The translations under genes and the position numbers were made by a program. A stretch of 64,000 nt of DNA. It comes from Amphiura filiformis (taxonomy: Eukaryota > Echinodermata > Ophiuroidea > Amphilepidida > Amphiuridae). The notes under the pieces were generated by a model. It ran no database searches, was not told where the DNA came from, and saw only the letters and a program-made list of their open reading frames with translations. The stretch is taken from assembly GCF_039555335.1 (NCBI RefSeq), contig NC_092647.1, forward strand, positions 15,920,094 through 15,984,093, written 5' to 3'. This document shows, one piece after another, positions 28,901 through 43,900 of this stretch; positions within the stretch are counted from its first letter, which is position 1; the number at the start of each line of letters is the position of its first letter.

Positions 28901-31900
28901 GTAGCAGGGTTTGCATTTTATATAAATTTGTATTTGGGCTGGTATGTGCCTGCAAAGCAACCAGATAAGTGATAGGAATTAGGAAGGTAATGAATTTGCC
29001 AGGGATTTCATTTACTCATTTAATATTATTATTTTACATTGATTTCAAAGGTTGACTTTACCAACTGGGCCCCAGGACAACCAGACAACTGGGGCGATGC
29101 AGGGGAAGATTGCACACATATGAGGAATGGGGAAACCCAGGCTGGACTGTGGAATGATTTGCCATGTGATTATACATCCTACTACATGTGTAAACTACCC
29201 AAAGGTGAGTGAGTTGATCAACATTAAGGGCTGGGGTAGTGAACGTTTGGACAGTATTTATTGTGGGACATTAGAGCACATCAGACATATCGAATTGCAT
29301 TCTGAATACGAAGAATGTCATTCTGATATCAAATAATTTTGATTTTTGAAATTCGCAATTTAATACACATTTTATGGCAATTTTTGATATTTAACAGTAC
29401 TTGAAGTAAACTTTATATATCTGATGATTTATACTTAAAGTGTATGTAGGTGGGATGAAAAGCCGACGATCAATTGACAATTTTGACCTTTCGTATTGAA
29501 GATATGGATTTTTTCCCAAAACACCAAAAAAATTAGGTCTTTTGGGAAAAAATCCATATCTTCAATATGAAAGGTCAAAATTTTCAATTGACCGTCGGCT
29601 TTTCCTCCCTGCTACATACACTTTAAGAATATGTCATTAGATTTATATAATTTACTTCGAGGACTGTTATATATCAAAATTTGAAAAATATCAAATTTTT
29701 ATAATTTGTCATAAAATTTGTATTATATTGTGATTTTCAAAAATTAAAATTATTTGATATCAGAAACACATGCTTCGTATTCAGAATGCAATTCGATAGG
29801 TCTGAGGTGCTCTCATGTCCCACAAAAAATACTGTCGAAACGCAATAAATGCTCATTTTAGACCCCATAAGGACACTGTTATGTCTCGAATTTGCTGAAA
29901 GCTACACCCTGAGATCTGGTACTGTTGATTCAGGCTACCATAGACAGATAAGGGTGTATTGAAGAAGCATTAAAGCTATCGATCTATGCTGCATGCTGCA
30001 ATCATATCATAAACGCACTATTGTGTCTCACGCAATTTGACAGGTGTATCACATAGTGACTTTTTATAGTCGTTTTTGGTATAGAGGTTATAAATATCTT
30101 TCTTTCCATTACGTCAATTCCTAAAGCTGTAAATGAAGTAAATAATTTAATTAATTAATTAATTACATTGGCGTATAGTAAGAAAATGGTAAAAAAGCCA
30201 GAAAAGGTGTATCACATAGTGGCATATCCATTTTTTCTGTTTATCGAATCACACAGTAGCGTATCGTGAGGAAGTAAATTGATTCTCATACCTATGTAAA
30301 CAATGGTGCTATTCGCTATAGAAGTAGTGATGTAACAGAAATAATTACCATAGCAATGGATGAAAACAATATTTGAATATAATGCCCTGCACTGTACCTC
30401 GACATCGCACCATTGATTATCAAAGAATAGGTATAAAGAACTGGATCATAATTCTATTTGCAATTTCACATGCATAGTCCCTGTACGTTTCACTCTCATT
30501 TGTACGATTAGTGCATATGAAAAGGTTTGACTACAAAAACGATTCTCTTATAAATGCATCTACGCACAGTTTCCACCTCGATACACCGAGCGCACAGATA
30601 TGTCCAAGCACAGCGAGTCTATACTCTACGCAGACTGTGTTTTACTACACGGTGGAGTGCATAGCATCAGAAGAACTGTGTGAGATCTAGTGGAAAATAG
30701 AAATCTGTGATTGGTGTTTATCAGGGGCTATTTTAACGTGTCTCACTGTCACGTTCGTGCCGAGATAAAATATTCATGCAGTGACAATTAACAATCCGTG
30801 TAGATATACTTTAATAGTAGACAATTTCTTACGGTCACATTCAGGTAAAATGTCAATTTTTAATTTTTGAAACGCACTCTACTTCATCAACAATTTTATC
30901 TCATTGCACGAACGTGACGGTGAGACACGTTAAAATAGCCCCTGGTGTTTATCAAAACCTCAAGTGTTCCCTTCATCCAATCAGATCTTTTTTATATCGA
31001 ACGAAAGCTAACACTTTCCACTAAAACACTTTTTCTCATTAGGTCAACAACAGATAACACAATTCAATATTTATAGCAAGGCGAATGTGGTAAATGTTTG
31101 ACCAAAATGTAACTTTAAAAGTCAAACCTCAAGTGTTCCTTATATTGTCCATAATTATACTAGCCTCATTTTAATGAGCTATGGCCAATTCTCTTTAAAT
31201 TGCAAATCTTGTGCATAAATTTACTATTTTCGCCTGTTTTGTCATATGGTTGTAAATTCAATGAACTGTGACTTTGTTAAAGAACGCTTACAAATCTATA
31301 ATCGCTCACATACACACACATGATAGGTGATGAGTGCAGTCTACTTGTAGTGCAGGGCAATACATTCAAGAATTGTTAACACCTATCGCTATGGTAATTA
31401 ATCCTGTTGCATCACTACTTCTACGGCGAATACAAAAGATTACGCCTTGTTTATGTTATTTTACTTTCCAGCTTGTGATGAGTATACATCGGGTGATACC
31501 GATGAAGATTACTACTATCGCTACCATCCAGCCCAGAAGTCAGTGGAGTACATATATTTTGAAGTGCAAGCTGATAATGATGTACATATAGGCCTATCAC
31601 CAATAGAAGGTGATGCTGACCCTATGTATGAGATTGTTATAGGTGGATATGGAAATACATTGTCAGCTGTCCGTAGATGTAAACAGGTAAAATTACTGAG
31701 CCCATACCGGGAAGTCGGCCATATTGGATTAAAGGTATACTTCAATTTGAGTAAGGCAGTCAAAATCGAGAGCCATGGTTATAATGTATAATTAATATGC
31801 TATATGCTAGCTGTCGACACTGGATAGCAATTGACACTTCCAGATGGTCGCAATGTTTATGATATGCACATGAGATATTATGATCAAATCGGCCTATTTG

Positions 31901-34900
31901 TTGAGCATCTGTTGGTGCAGTCTGACAAAATGATATGAAACATCTTTGCCAATCCCTTTAAACAGGCAAGATTGGTAAAGTTGGCAAAGCCATACACCCA
32001 GCAAACACAAAAATGTTTTAAACACGTTTTAAATAAGTTATATTTAGGGTTTTGGTAAGAACGGTTTAATAATATTAAATGTCGGGTTATATAAAGGTCA
32101 TGAAAACGTTTTAAAACGTTTTGTATGAAAAACACACAACAACATTTTTAAAATGTTTTCAAAATGTTATTTTTGCAAACATTTTTGGCCAAATGTTTTG
32201 TCAACACTTAAATTACATTATGTTAAAATATTTACACCCAGCAAACACAGAAATGTATGTTCTTAAAATGTTTTTTCGAAACGTTTTAATAATATTTACA
32301 TGTCGGGTCATGAAAAATATTTTGGACAAACGTTTTTGCAAAATATTTTTTCAACCCCAAAATAACATTTTGTTTAGAATGTTTTGTATCAAGTTTCAAA
32401 AATGTTTTTGGAATGTTATTAAAACATTTTTATACCCTTTATATAACCCAACATTTAAACGTTTTCTGTGAAACATTTTTGTTTGCTGGGCAGTAGATTA
32501 TCAAAAAATGTTTTTAATGTTATGAAAACGTTTTATATAACCTGACATTTAAACGTTTTATAAACGTTTTGTGTTTGCTGGTCAGCTAAGGAGTACGGGG
32601 GCACTCACATGCATTAAAATGTGGTACGAGTATGTATGACAGTCAAGCTTCTATGTTCAAGCTCCGGAAGTTCCTTAAGACCACCTACGTTTGGATCATG
32701 CTCCAGTTCTTTGAGCCTCAAAGTCTGACAATTGTAGATCTTTTAGCTCAAATTTGGACATAAATGTTGCCATTTCAATTCATCAAGCCCCTATTTTGCT
32801 CGAAAATCAATTCTTATCCCAACATCCTTACCAAAATTTCAGTTTAGTACCACCGGAGCCCCATGAAGACCTACAGCTAGCTTTGACTACATTTATAAAT
32901 ATGCATGTATTATCTCTGCGCTGCCATAACAGCTTGTAGCCAGGAAGTGATCTTTGGCATAACGGGTGGTCTTCCTGTACATTTGAATGCAAAGTAGTAA
33001 AGTGACACCAGATTACTTACCAACTTACTTTTGTTTAAAAAGTTGCAATCTTTTTTGTGTTATAGTAGTAAATTGTGTCAGGATTTGGTCACACTTGGTG
33101 ATCCTGGTATAGCAGTGCCATGGTCATGTGCGTATGTGTTTATGAATTGAAGCTAGCTGACCCATAGATACACTACACCTTATATACAATTGATTCAATA
33201 ATTTCAGTGTGCCAATGAAATCGATGTACCAACACCAAGCATCTTAAACATAAATGAATGGCGTGGGTTCTGGATCACTTTTAACATTAACACGGGCAAG
33301 ATGGAGATTGGCAAAGAAGCACAAGCAGCTTTCTTGACCTACACCGACCCTGATCCAATCGACGTCCAATATGTTGGATATTCAACAGGATGGGGAAGTG
33401 AAGGAAGATTCAGATTCTGCAATCTAAGTACGTATATATTTTTGACAAATTATATCAATTAAAGTAAGTTACTTTAATCTTAATTCTTTAGTAAATCAAT
33501 CAATCAATAAATAAGTAAAAATATGTAACATTAAACATTAAGTGCTAATTTTATTAGGTTCATGCAGACTGCCATTTTCTTTTCAAGTTAATACAACTTC
33601 TATATTCAAGCTAGATCAAAGTTCATCTCATCAGTGGCGGCACCAGGAATTTTTTGAAGCTGTTCGGGGGCTTGTCACAGTTGGTCAGCAGGCATTATTT
33701 GTATCATTTCTTACTTACATTGCCAGGTTTAATAAACAATCACTACAAATAGTTTTGCATTGTTATACTTGCATTTAATGTAAACCAGAGAATTGTTTTG
33801 ACATATTTTTTTCTTTATTTCAGCTGATGCACCTACCCCTGAACCAACACGTAAGTAAATACTTTGCTCTGCAGCATACGTAAACTGGCTTCTCTGTTAC
33901 TAATATATAGCTTATACTTATTGTTATAGACCATCCTTAATATAATTGGCACGTTCTTGCCATTGAAGGGGTAAACATCAATATTACATATGATAAAATA
34001 TTTACAGTATCCAAAGATTGGCGCTCTGTGCGTCAGCATACCCCTAACTTATTGAAAGTTGAGTGCCCCCTGGCATGCCTGGGCCTTGGATATAAAACAT
34101 GGTAACATTTTCTTGGACAATTGGTATAAAAATGCAAAGTGTACATTGGTATAAAATGTCAGCACATTGGTTGATGACATCAGTAGCCCATCCAGATAGA
34201 CATACAAGTCCAGTTTAGGAATTGAATACATGAATACAAAACCCACCCAAGTCCATGGGAAGTGATTTGAAAGAAAAACATGTGTATCATTTTAATTCCT
34301 TCAGTTATATTTACCTGGTCAATATGGTAAGTTTTACTTGCAAATGAGTGGGTAAAACTGTATTAAGTATGACGATTAGCATTTCAGGGACTTCGTGGGG
34401 TTCATTTTAAATTCTGGACTTGGGTGGTTTTTTGAATCATATACAAAGACAACAATGTTGGAATGAGATTACCACTAGTAAGATAATACAAAATAAAGCA
34501 CATAGGTATGTATAGTGTTGATAAGCATTCTGCCATGTAATATAAACCACACTGCACACTTTCCTTTATTAAACCCATTTTTTTCTTCAAAAGTCACTCT
34601 CCAGCAATGAATGTGTTACAAGCGGACTTTTAAACATACTGGATTTCAATCAATGTGTTACAAGACTCAAATCATGGACTTGGCTGGTTCTTTCATGCTA
34701 TTTTTCACATGCTCAATAGACACAGAGGATAAATTTGAATTGTTTGTTTTTCATACATATGACAGGCCTATGTATAGCAACAATTTCCCATGTTTAACTC
34801 AATTTGGCCACAGTATGGACTTGGGTGGGTTTTGTATTCATATATTCAATTATAAGTCTTTGTGAAATGGACTCATGACATAGGTTGATATAGGTCTTCT

Positions 34901-37900
34901 TGGTAGGTATTCTATAAAACACACATTGTGAAATGGACTCCTGACCTAGGTTGATTATTATGAATATTCAATTTTCAGCTGTTTTTGACCCTCGCTGTGG
35001 TCTTGGATGGGAGTTGGACCCTTCCACACAGAATTGTTATCTATTTAGTGACACAGACTATTTGAGTTGGCCTGATGCTGAGGAAGTTTGTAACAAAGAT
35101 GGAGGCAACCTGGCCAGCATCCAAGGAGTAGAAGAACAGACATATATTAATGGTAGGTGCTTGAATGTACTAAAATTGTTCAGTAGGCCTAACCTTTTAA
35201 ATGTCGGGTTATATAAAGGGTATAAAACGTTGCAAACATTCAGAAAACATTTTTGGTATTCTAGTCTCTGGCCTTAACTTTCCTAAACTATTGACTACTT
35301 TGCTTTCCTAGCCATATTATAACATTTTCAAACAAAATAGATTAGCATTTCTTTGCCATAAAATGTTAGCTTTTACTGTCAGATATATCCCCTTTTATTT
35401 TTGAGCCGAACAACTACGGCAAAGCAAAGAAAATTGGAATTTACTACCAGCGCACATGTCGCCACTCCTTCGGCCATGTTATAGTACGACCTTTTGTTGT
35501 GTATATCACCGTCCCGCATGCCGTGTACGTACTGTGTGTTATGAACATCGTGTATGCGTTCGACTAATAATTCCATCGTAATAATAAAGCGCCGAATCCG
35601 GATTTTGACAAAACTACAGCACCTAGAGTCTTGATTTTTGCAGGCTATATTGGTTTAATAAAGTACAATTTATTTGTGTAAAAAATGAATTAAAAAATTC
35701 AGTGAGGGCGTCCTCCTCAGCAAATGTTATAATATGGCTTTTAAGTACCAGCCTATTACTGAATAAGCAAAATGTAAGGTATCATCATTTTGTCAATGGA
35801 ATGAATAGGGTCAGGTGAAATGTATGTAGGTTAAGTAATTTACAAGTGACCCAAAATGTTGTCTGCATGGCTGCTAGCTCTTCTGTCTGTCTAATAAACA
35901 TACTGATGTGTGAGTTTTTGATAAGTCAGATGAATTTGCCATCATCCTTAATTTATCATTTTTTTATCCTTGTCAAAATGGTCCATTATATGGTGACATA
36001 TTTATTACACATCAAGAATAAAATGAATGCAAGTAGTGTCTTGGTCATTTATCATGCATTCGAGCATGTCAAATAGCATCGACGCCATTTTTTGAGTGAA
36101 GCACTGCCCCAGCAAACACAAAACGTTTTCGACATCATTCGCAAAAGGTTGTCAGAAAACGTTTAAATGTCCGGTTATATAAAGGGTATATTAAGAGTAT
36201 AAAACGTTTTCATAACCTTAAAAACATTTTTGATAATCTACTGCTCAGCAAAACAAAAATGTTTTACAGAAAACGTTTAAATTGTCAGATTATATAAAGG
36301 GTATAAAAACGTATTAATAACATTCCAAAAACATTCTTTTAACTTGATACAAAACATTTTAAACAGAATGTTATTTTGGGGTTGAAAAAATATTTTGCGA
36401 AAAATGTTTGCCCAAAATATTTTCAATAACGTTTTAAAAACGTTTTCATGACCTTTATGTAACCCGACATTTAAATGTTATTAAAAGGTTTTGATAAAAT
36501 AGATAGATTGATAGATTTGGCAAAAATGTTTGCAAAAATAGTTTACAATAACATTTTTTGAAAACATTTAAAAATATTTTTGTAGTGTGTTTTCATACAA
36601 AACGTTTTAAAACGTTATTATGACCTTTATATAACCCGACGTTTTAATGTTATTAAAACGTTTTTACCTAAACCAAAAGCCAAAATATAACTTATTTAAA
36701 ATGTTTTGAAAACGTTTTTGTGTTTTTACTGGAGCATTCTTTTTGAAAATGAACATCGCTCATTCTTTTAGTTGGAGAGAGAAATAACATTGGCTAGGGC
36801 CTACCTGTTGCAAACCATGTCTTGTATCTTTGCAGCGCGACTGAAGTACTTGAGTGAGGCCACCATGTGGATTGGAGCTAATGATTTGTCTGTAGAAGGC
36901 GGCTGGCAATGGAGTAGTGGAGATCCATTTAGATATCTCAACTGGAATCCAGGTATGTGCTTAGGGTTAGGGTGAAAAAAAACAACTTTCTCAGATCAAC
37001 TTCAACTATTATGCTAAAATTGTAATACTATTGCACTGAAATATCAGTAACATCTGAGCATGTTTACAAATCCCTGCTTATTTGCTATTCTTTCCATATA
37101 GAAAAATCAGTAGGAATAAAAAAGGATCTGGTCCAGACAACGGCCTATGATTGGGGATTTAGGTCATTGGAGTTCTTGACATCCTCCATGCAGTACATCC
37201 ACATCTGTCTCTAAATGAGTAACCTGGTGAAGGGTGTCGCCGTAGATAGCTAGTCGGGGTATTTTTACAGGACAGGCAAGTGTAGCCGACAATCCGGGCG
37301 TTACCCTGATCGGAACTGACTGTAACAAGGTCTTTTATCATGGATCATCTGGCAGAGCAGAGATATTTTACGGGGGGGGTCCTGCTGGGAATTGCACCCG
37401 GGACCTCATGCACCCGGGACCTCTTTATACTTTATTTTATATGGTATTCTCTTTACAGGTGAACCGAATAACTATAATGGTAATGAGCACTGTACAGAGG
37501 TTTTTGCATCTAATGGAAAATGGAATGATGATAGTTGTGATACAAAGATGGGATATATATGTAAAAAGACAGGTTAGTCAATCAATTCATTTCGATCAGT
37601 AATGTTGATGTCTTAAAATGGCCACTTTGCCCCAATCTATCCATACTTTAACAGCTGGTCATTTGTGCTCTTGAGAGAGGTCTTGTCAGTATCGTGGTCT
37701 ATTCGGCAAATGATTTCCTGCCATCATTTATCCCCTTCACTCACAGAGTATAAATGTACCAACAGAAGAATTCCACTCCTTGCTCACGGTGCATATATGC
37801 GCCCATAACACATGGCTGAGACGGCCATCTTGGATATGGTTAGCAAGGAAAACATATAATATGGCAAATAAATCATTTGAAATGATTATTCTTCATATTT

Positions 37901-40900
37901 AATAATTCACCTATACTGTACATGGCATGAGCGGCCATCTTGGATGCCAAGGGAATATTTCTATTTATTGGTGGTGTGCAGAAGTGTTAACTCAGTGGGA
38001 AATGCTCAGGGCCGCCAGCCGCCGAGAACCATAATATAATGGTATAATGAAGACACAGAGCCCCTTGATCAGCAGCAATGACGTACAGGATTTACTCCCA
38101 TATTATGATGAACTTTCTTGGCCCAATTTTAGGACATAATTGTCCTTAATTTGATTTGACCCATGTTAGTGTTTGAATAGCAAAATTGTGTTCACTTTGC
38201 ATTCATTAATCCCGGTAAAATTGTTTTAGTATTGGATCAGTAGGACAGGTTTGTTAATATTAAGGGTCCGTAAAAAGGCAAAGGGCAGATACATTAAAGC
38301 CATATTGTAACATTTCTATATTAGTATTTCTTTTCCATAAAATGTTAGCATTTACTCTCAGATATGTCCCCTTTTAATTTTGAGCCGAACAAGTGAGGTG
38401 AAGCAAAGAATATTGGAATTTACTACCAGCGCCAATGCGTTACTCCGGCAGTCATAATTCGGATCCGGAACGATCCTTTGATATACGTGTATGGCAAGCC
38501 AAGGGGGCCAAAAGCGTGGAACAGCTACGCGTAGCTTCTTTCTCGTTACGAGCAGCTGTTTGACCAATCAAAATAGTCAAATTTAATCACGTGGTTGGGT
38601 CGTTAGCTCCGCGTAGTATAGTTATAGGTATCCTCTTTCACAATTATTATCTTGTAATTAATTTACAGAATTAGCATAGATAACGAACGGGTAAAGGAGG
38701 CCAAATCACAGCACGTGTCAAAAGAACATGTTGCTAATGCCTGGCTAAAATGACACAAAGCATATTTATTTAGTGTTTCCAAGTTTACACCGTATTCTCT
38801 ATTAGCCGTGCAGGGGATATGAAGGTCAAACAACTACTACTGATGTAAAGCGCTGTGTAAAGATATTGCAGGGAAAGCGATATCACATGCCACTGTGTAA
38901 ATATGGAGAGAGTAATGGGTCATCATTTTCTTCGGAAGGGGGGTCCTAAATTTACAAAAAGTCGGCGTCAATAAAATTGCGGCCCTCACTATTTTGGCAT
39001 CAAAAATGTTATGACCCCGGCTCCCACCACCGAGACACCTTACCCCCTAGACAGGCTAAAATTGTATTGAAATCAGTCTTTTTGAATACAATAAACACAT
39101 CTTATGACTCCCTACATTTTGTTATTATCAATTTAAGCCTCCCCCTTATTTTGCTTTCCAAAAAGTATGACCCCCTATATTTGGGACCCCCTTCCGAAGA
39201 AAATGATAGCCCCCTAAATATAGAACAATCATCATTCTGTTCAGATATTACTTTAATAGCACCTATACCATTTTTTGCTGATATACTACAGATATTTTCA
39301 TTTACAAAAATTAACAACGTAATATTTGTGAGAGAGGATGTTTACATCAGCTCCACGTGTTTAAAACCGCGAATCTGATTGGTTAATAAGCTGCACGTAA
39401 CGAGAAAGAAGCTGCGAGTAGCTAGTCCCACGTTCTGAGCCGCTTAGCTTGCCATATACGTGTGTGCCTATCCCGCACGCTGTGTACGTAATGTGTTATG
39501 AACATCGCATACATGTTCGACTAATATTTCCATCGTAATAATAAACCATCTTATTAAGACGTTTTATTCAAAATCTCGGATTTTGACAAAACTACGGCAA
39601 CTTTTCCTGTTAAAATAAGTTTCGATGGTGAAACTGTTGAAACCTGATTTCATGTGTTAATTCCCATTGTTATCTCATATTTTGATTTCTATTCAGGTTA
39701 CATTACATCTCATTTCACTGTATCACCCAACCTGTACCTGCCTGGCAATGATAATTTCCGTCTACGAGATGTCTACCCAGATGAATGCGCTAGAGCTTGC
39801 GTAGAAGAGACCTCTTTCGATTGCCTGTCATTGGACTATAACAAGCTAACAAAAGAATGTGATCTGAGTGATACAACAGGACAGTACAATGGAGAACTGA
39901 TCACTGACATAAACTTTGATTACTACGAAAAAAGTAAGTATTCATTGCCTTTTTAATCTTGAGCTAGTTAAGTGGTTCTTAATTAGTTTTGATATACAAA
40001 AAAAAGTATTTACGGGCCAGAGAGCTGCTGGTATTGGTTTTTGCACATAATGCTAATAATCACACAAAACATAAATTTTCCCTTTAATAAAGCAATGTTT
40101 GGTCTGAAATTATCTAAAGGGCCAACAATATTCTTTATCAAATCACATGGACTGCACACACAACTAGTAAAGACAAAAAAAAACATCATGCGAAGAAGTC
40201 GTCCACGAAAAAGATCACACATAGCTCATAAAATATTATGATTTTACACAATAGGTATTATAACAGGCTAATAAAATAATGGCTGTTATGTTGAAAAACC
40301 TTGCTTATGTAGACTAAAACAACAGAATTAATTTGTTTTTAGGTGGTTTCGCACGGTGCACAAATTACCCAGATTATCAGGCCTGCAATACAAATACGCC
40401 TTTGCTTTTTGTGGGTTCGCTGGCTACATGTCAACATCCTTGTAGGCTGGATCTGACCTACAGGCTGTAAATTGAAAACTCTATATTCTCAACCCATACA
40501 TGTAGTGTAAGGTGAACTAATATTCTCAATCCATCATACATTGTAGTGCAAAGTGTTGGAACGCACTCCATCCCTGTCACTCTTCCACTCAGCTATAGAA
40601 GTGATCAGGTCTGAACAGAATATATCAGTCGAGTCGTGGATATTATTAGTTATTAGGTGAAGCGGAGGTATGATACGGGAAATTATCGTGCGCGAAGTGT
40701 CATACTGGGTGAAGCCGAAGGCTGAACCCAGTATGACACTGAGCGCACGATAATGTCCCGTATCATACCGACGCTGAACCTAATAACGAATTTATCATAC
40801 CACTAAGTCATTCTAAATATTGAAATATAATTACGTTTTTAAACATTTTAATTGCTGCTAAATAGGAAAAACATTACAAAAAATAGATGACTGTTCCGCG

Positions 40901-43900
40901 TATTACAGATTGCGTGTATTTTACGCGCCCGGTTTACGCGAATCGCCTTTATACGCGTACATCGCCGTACACGCGTATCGGGCTTGCGAAATACGCTCTC
41001 ACTGACTAGATATAAAGCGCAAAATACGCACTCACTGACTAGATACGAAAATATATCCGGTTAGCGGTGTTCTTTGATGTTTCCCTTAGTGGTATGATAA
41101 TAGCTAATATTTGTCTCTTATTTTTCACCCATAGTGCCAAATGTTGGCCCAGACCCTGACCCTCCCACTCTCCCACCCAGCTATCGATGTGATGAAGGCT
41201 GGGCTGGCTACGGCAGTTATTGCTATCAGGTTCAAAATGTACTTCAATCCATGGAAGAGGCTAGGACAAGATGTCGCACACTTGGAGGGGATCTAGTGTC
41301 TATCCACAACAAAGGGGAGAATGATTTTGTTCTCAATACTGTGAAATCAGGTAAGATAATATAGCAGCTATCATTTCTTCCAATAATTCTTAGTGTAACC
41401 CGTCCCCGGGGAACCCGTCTTGGTGTAGATTATTCATCCAGTAGAGCAAATAGAAATTTGTTAATAAAAAAACTCTGGAAATTAAACTGCTACTCACTAT
41501 GCTTCATTACGTCTGGGAACACCAGACTGATTGTGGTGTAATATGCAATGATGATAGGGGGCAAAATTTTGGTGCCTGGACCCATGCGTGCGACAGCTGA
41601 AGCAGTGTCTTCTTTTCTTGCCATTTTATTCCCAGTTTCTGTTTTATTCATGCGATTCCTAACAAGTATCAGGATATGGAAATAAAGCATTTAGTGAGAC
41701 AGTTTTCTTCAAATGCAATTGAAAAATAACCTCTTTTTGCTGGTTTAGCTGAATAAGGCATGAAGGTGTGCATCCAAAGTAGACTTAAACACTAACTTTT
41801 TAAACAATACAGAATATAACAAACACAGAAATTGAAATACGTTCTTAAAGGGAATCTGTACCATAAACTAATCAATGGCTATATAGTTGCAGCAATAATA
41901 AAAACGACAAACAGTAAAAGTCCCAAGCTTATATACGTCCAAATAAAGGCGAAATTCTTAATTCCTTACGACGATTAGCCGTGAGTTTGCGATCCATGGT
42001 GGCTGCCATATTGATACCCGATGTATTTTTATTACGCTGTAACGGTACCCCGATTTTGAAACCAGCGAAATCCGTGCCACGAGCCTCGTCCCTCGTGAAC
42101 TTTGGTGACACGAAGCGAATACTACCAAAGTTCAGATTCAACATTCGTTCAAAAGAAAACGCAACAATTTCTACCCATAAAACTACAGAAGAACATAAAA
42201 AAATGTATTTTAAGTAATATTTATGATCAACAATGTCTTTTGAGAACGAAAAGTAAAAACAGCACTAAAAACCAAAATTCGCTGTAGGGGTCGCGAATGC
42301 CATACAGCAACACACGCTCGCCGTGGGTCTGTGTGAAAGGTTACACTACCGTTTGTGGCAGAAAGGATTCACAAGCAGCTATCATGGCGGCTCCCTTGAA
42401 TCGCAGAAACGAAGGATTAAAAGTGCTTTTTCTTTGTTAGGAATATTCCGAAATTCATTTAGAGCGTCTGGTATGTTTAATTTAGGGGTATATAACTATA
42501 TTAGCCATTGATTAGTTTATGGTACAGATTTTCTTTAAAAAGTGTAATTTTATTGGTTCCTATAGTCATACAACCAAATGATTTCATTCACTTATTATTA
42601 GCTGGCTTATCAAGCCCAATTTGGACTGGTCTAAATGACCTGACTCTTCAAAGCTCCTTTGATTGGACGGATGGCAGTGAAGTAGACTTTACGTGGTGGA
42701 ATACAGGAGAACCAAATAACTATGGCGACAAAGGTGAAGATTGTGTGGAAATGTATGGTAATGTAAGTAAACATAATTACATTAGTCTTGTTTAATAACT
42801 TTTTAAATATTAACATTTACTGAGGAAGGTGCCCTCAATATTTTTAATTAACTAACTAACTAAGATATAACGTTACTGTCCTCAGATCGATGTGTCAAGT
42901 CTCTGGTCCATCGCACTACGTGCTCTTCTATAGTCTGTGACATAACTATCATGACTCCCATGCTCTAAGGCTAGAGTACATGTGGTTAGGTGCGCTATCA
43001 AATAAGACAAGATTAATAAAGGTTTTGTAACTTATTCCAATGTAAATGAATGTATGATTTTTAAAAGAGTAGCTATGTGCTTAAAATTCTTGTTCTGACA
43101 CCAAGCTCAACATTTGTCTTCAATTATCTTTGTGGCAGGGAGCTTGGAATGACCAGGATTGCTCAGATCGTGTTCCATCTGTGTGTAAGATTATGAAGAA
43201 AGACCTACCACCAACTCAATTCCCAGTCACGCCATCTGGATGTAGTCTGGTAAGCTCCATTTTGTTTTATTTAGCAAAACATGATAATACTGTTTTAATC
43301 TCAAACATTTGCACATATTTTTCTGGAATCAGGAATATTGCTATCATTATTGATGGCGCTGATAAAGCAATGTGGGTCGATATAATTATTGTCTTGTCTC
43401 TAGCTCTGTAGTGCTGGCTTCCATACCAACGTTCCTGTTATTATGTTGAGGATGATGATAAAACAATGTGGGTTGATGTTATTATATCATTGTCCTGTTT
43501 CTGTAGGACTGGGTTGCATACCAATATTTCTATGTCGAGAATTTACTATGTCGAGAGTGATGATAAACAGTCGTCTTAGGATATTTAAATAAAGGCACTT
43601 GATGCCCACGTGACCAGATGGGCGCTGACATTATGTCTGGAAAAGTGACCTTTGGCACAGCGGGTGGTCTTCCTATGTATTTCATTTGGAAACGCGGGAT
43701 GCATGTCCACATTTTCTAGCAAATTTGTCATTTTTTTGCAACTTTGTAGTATTATTGTAAGAGTTTCCGCTGATAACTTTTTTTCTGTCGGTAAAAACTT
43801 CCAAAATTTAATTCTTGAAAACATACTAAAAGCAGAATCTCCCAATGTGTAATTATTAAAGTTGTTTTATATATTTCAGCATATTTGATGATATTTGTCT

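Noticed and set aside
33633-33690. Complete CAGTGGCGGC MITE
   Set aside because: Only one terminus is recognisable; no matching right end was found.
43412-43500. Alternative exon for CTLD6
   Set aside because: Open and with an acceptor, but it lacks the exon's second half and a donor and runs into the next copy.
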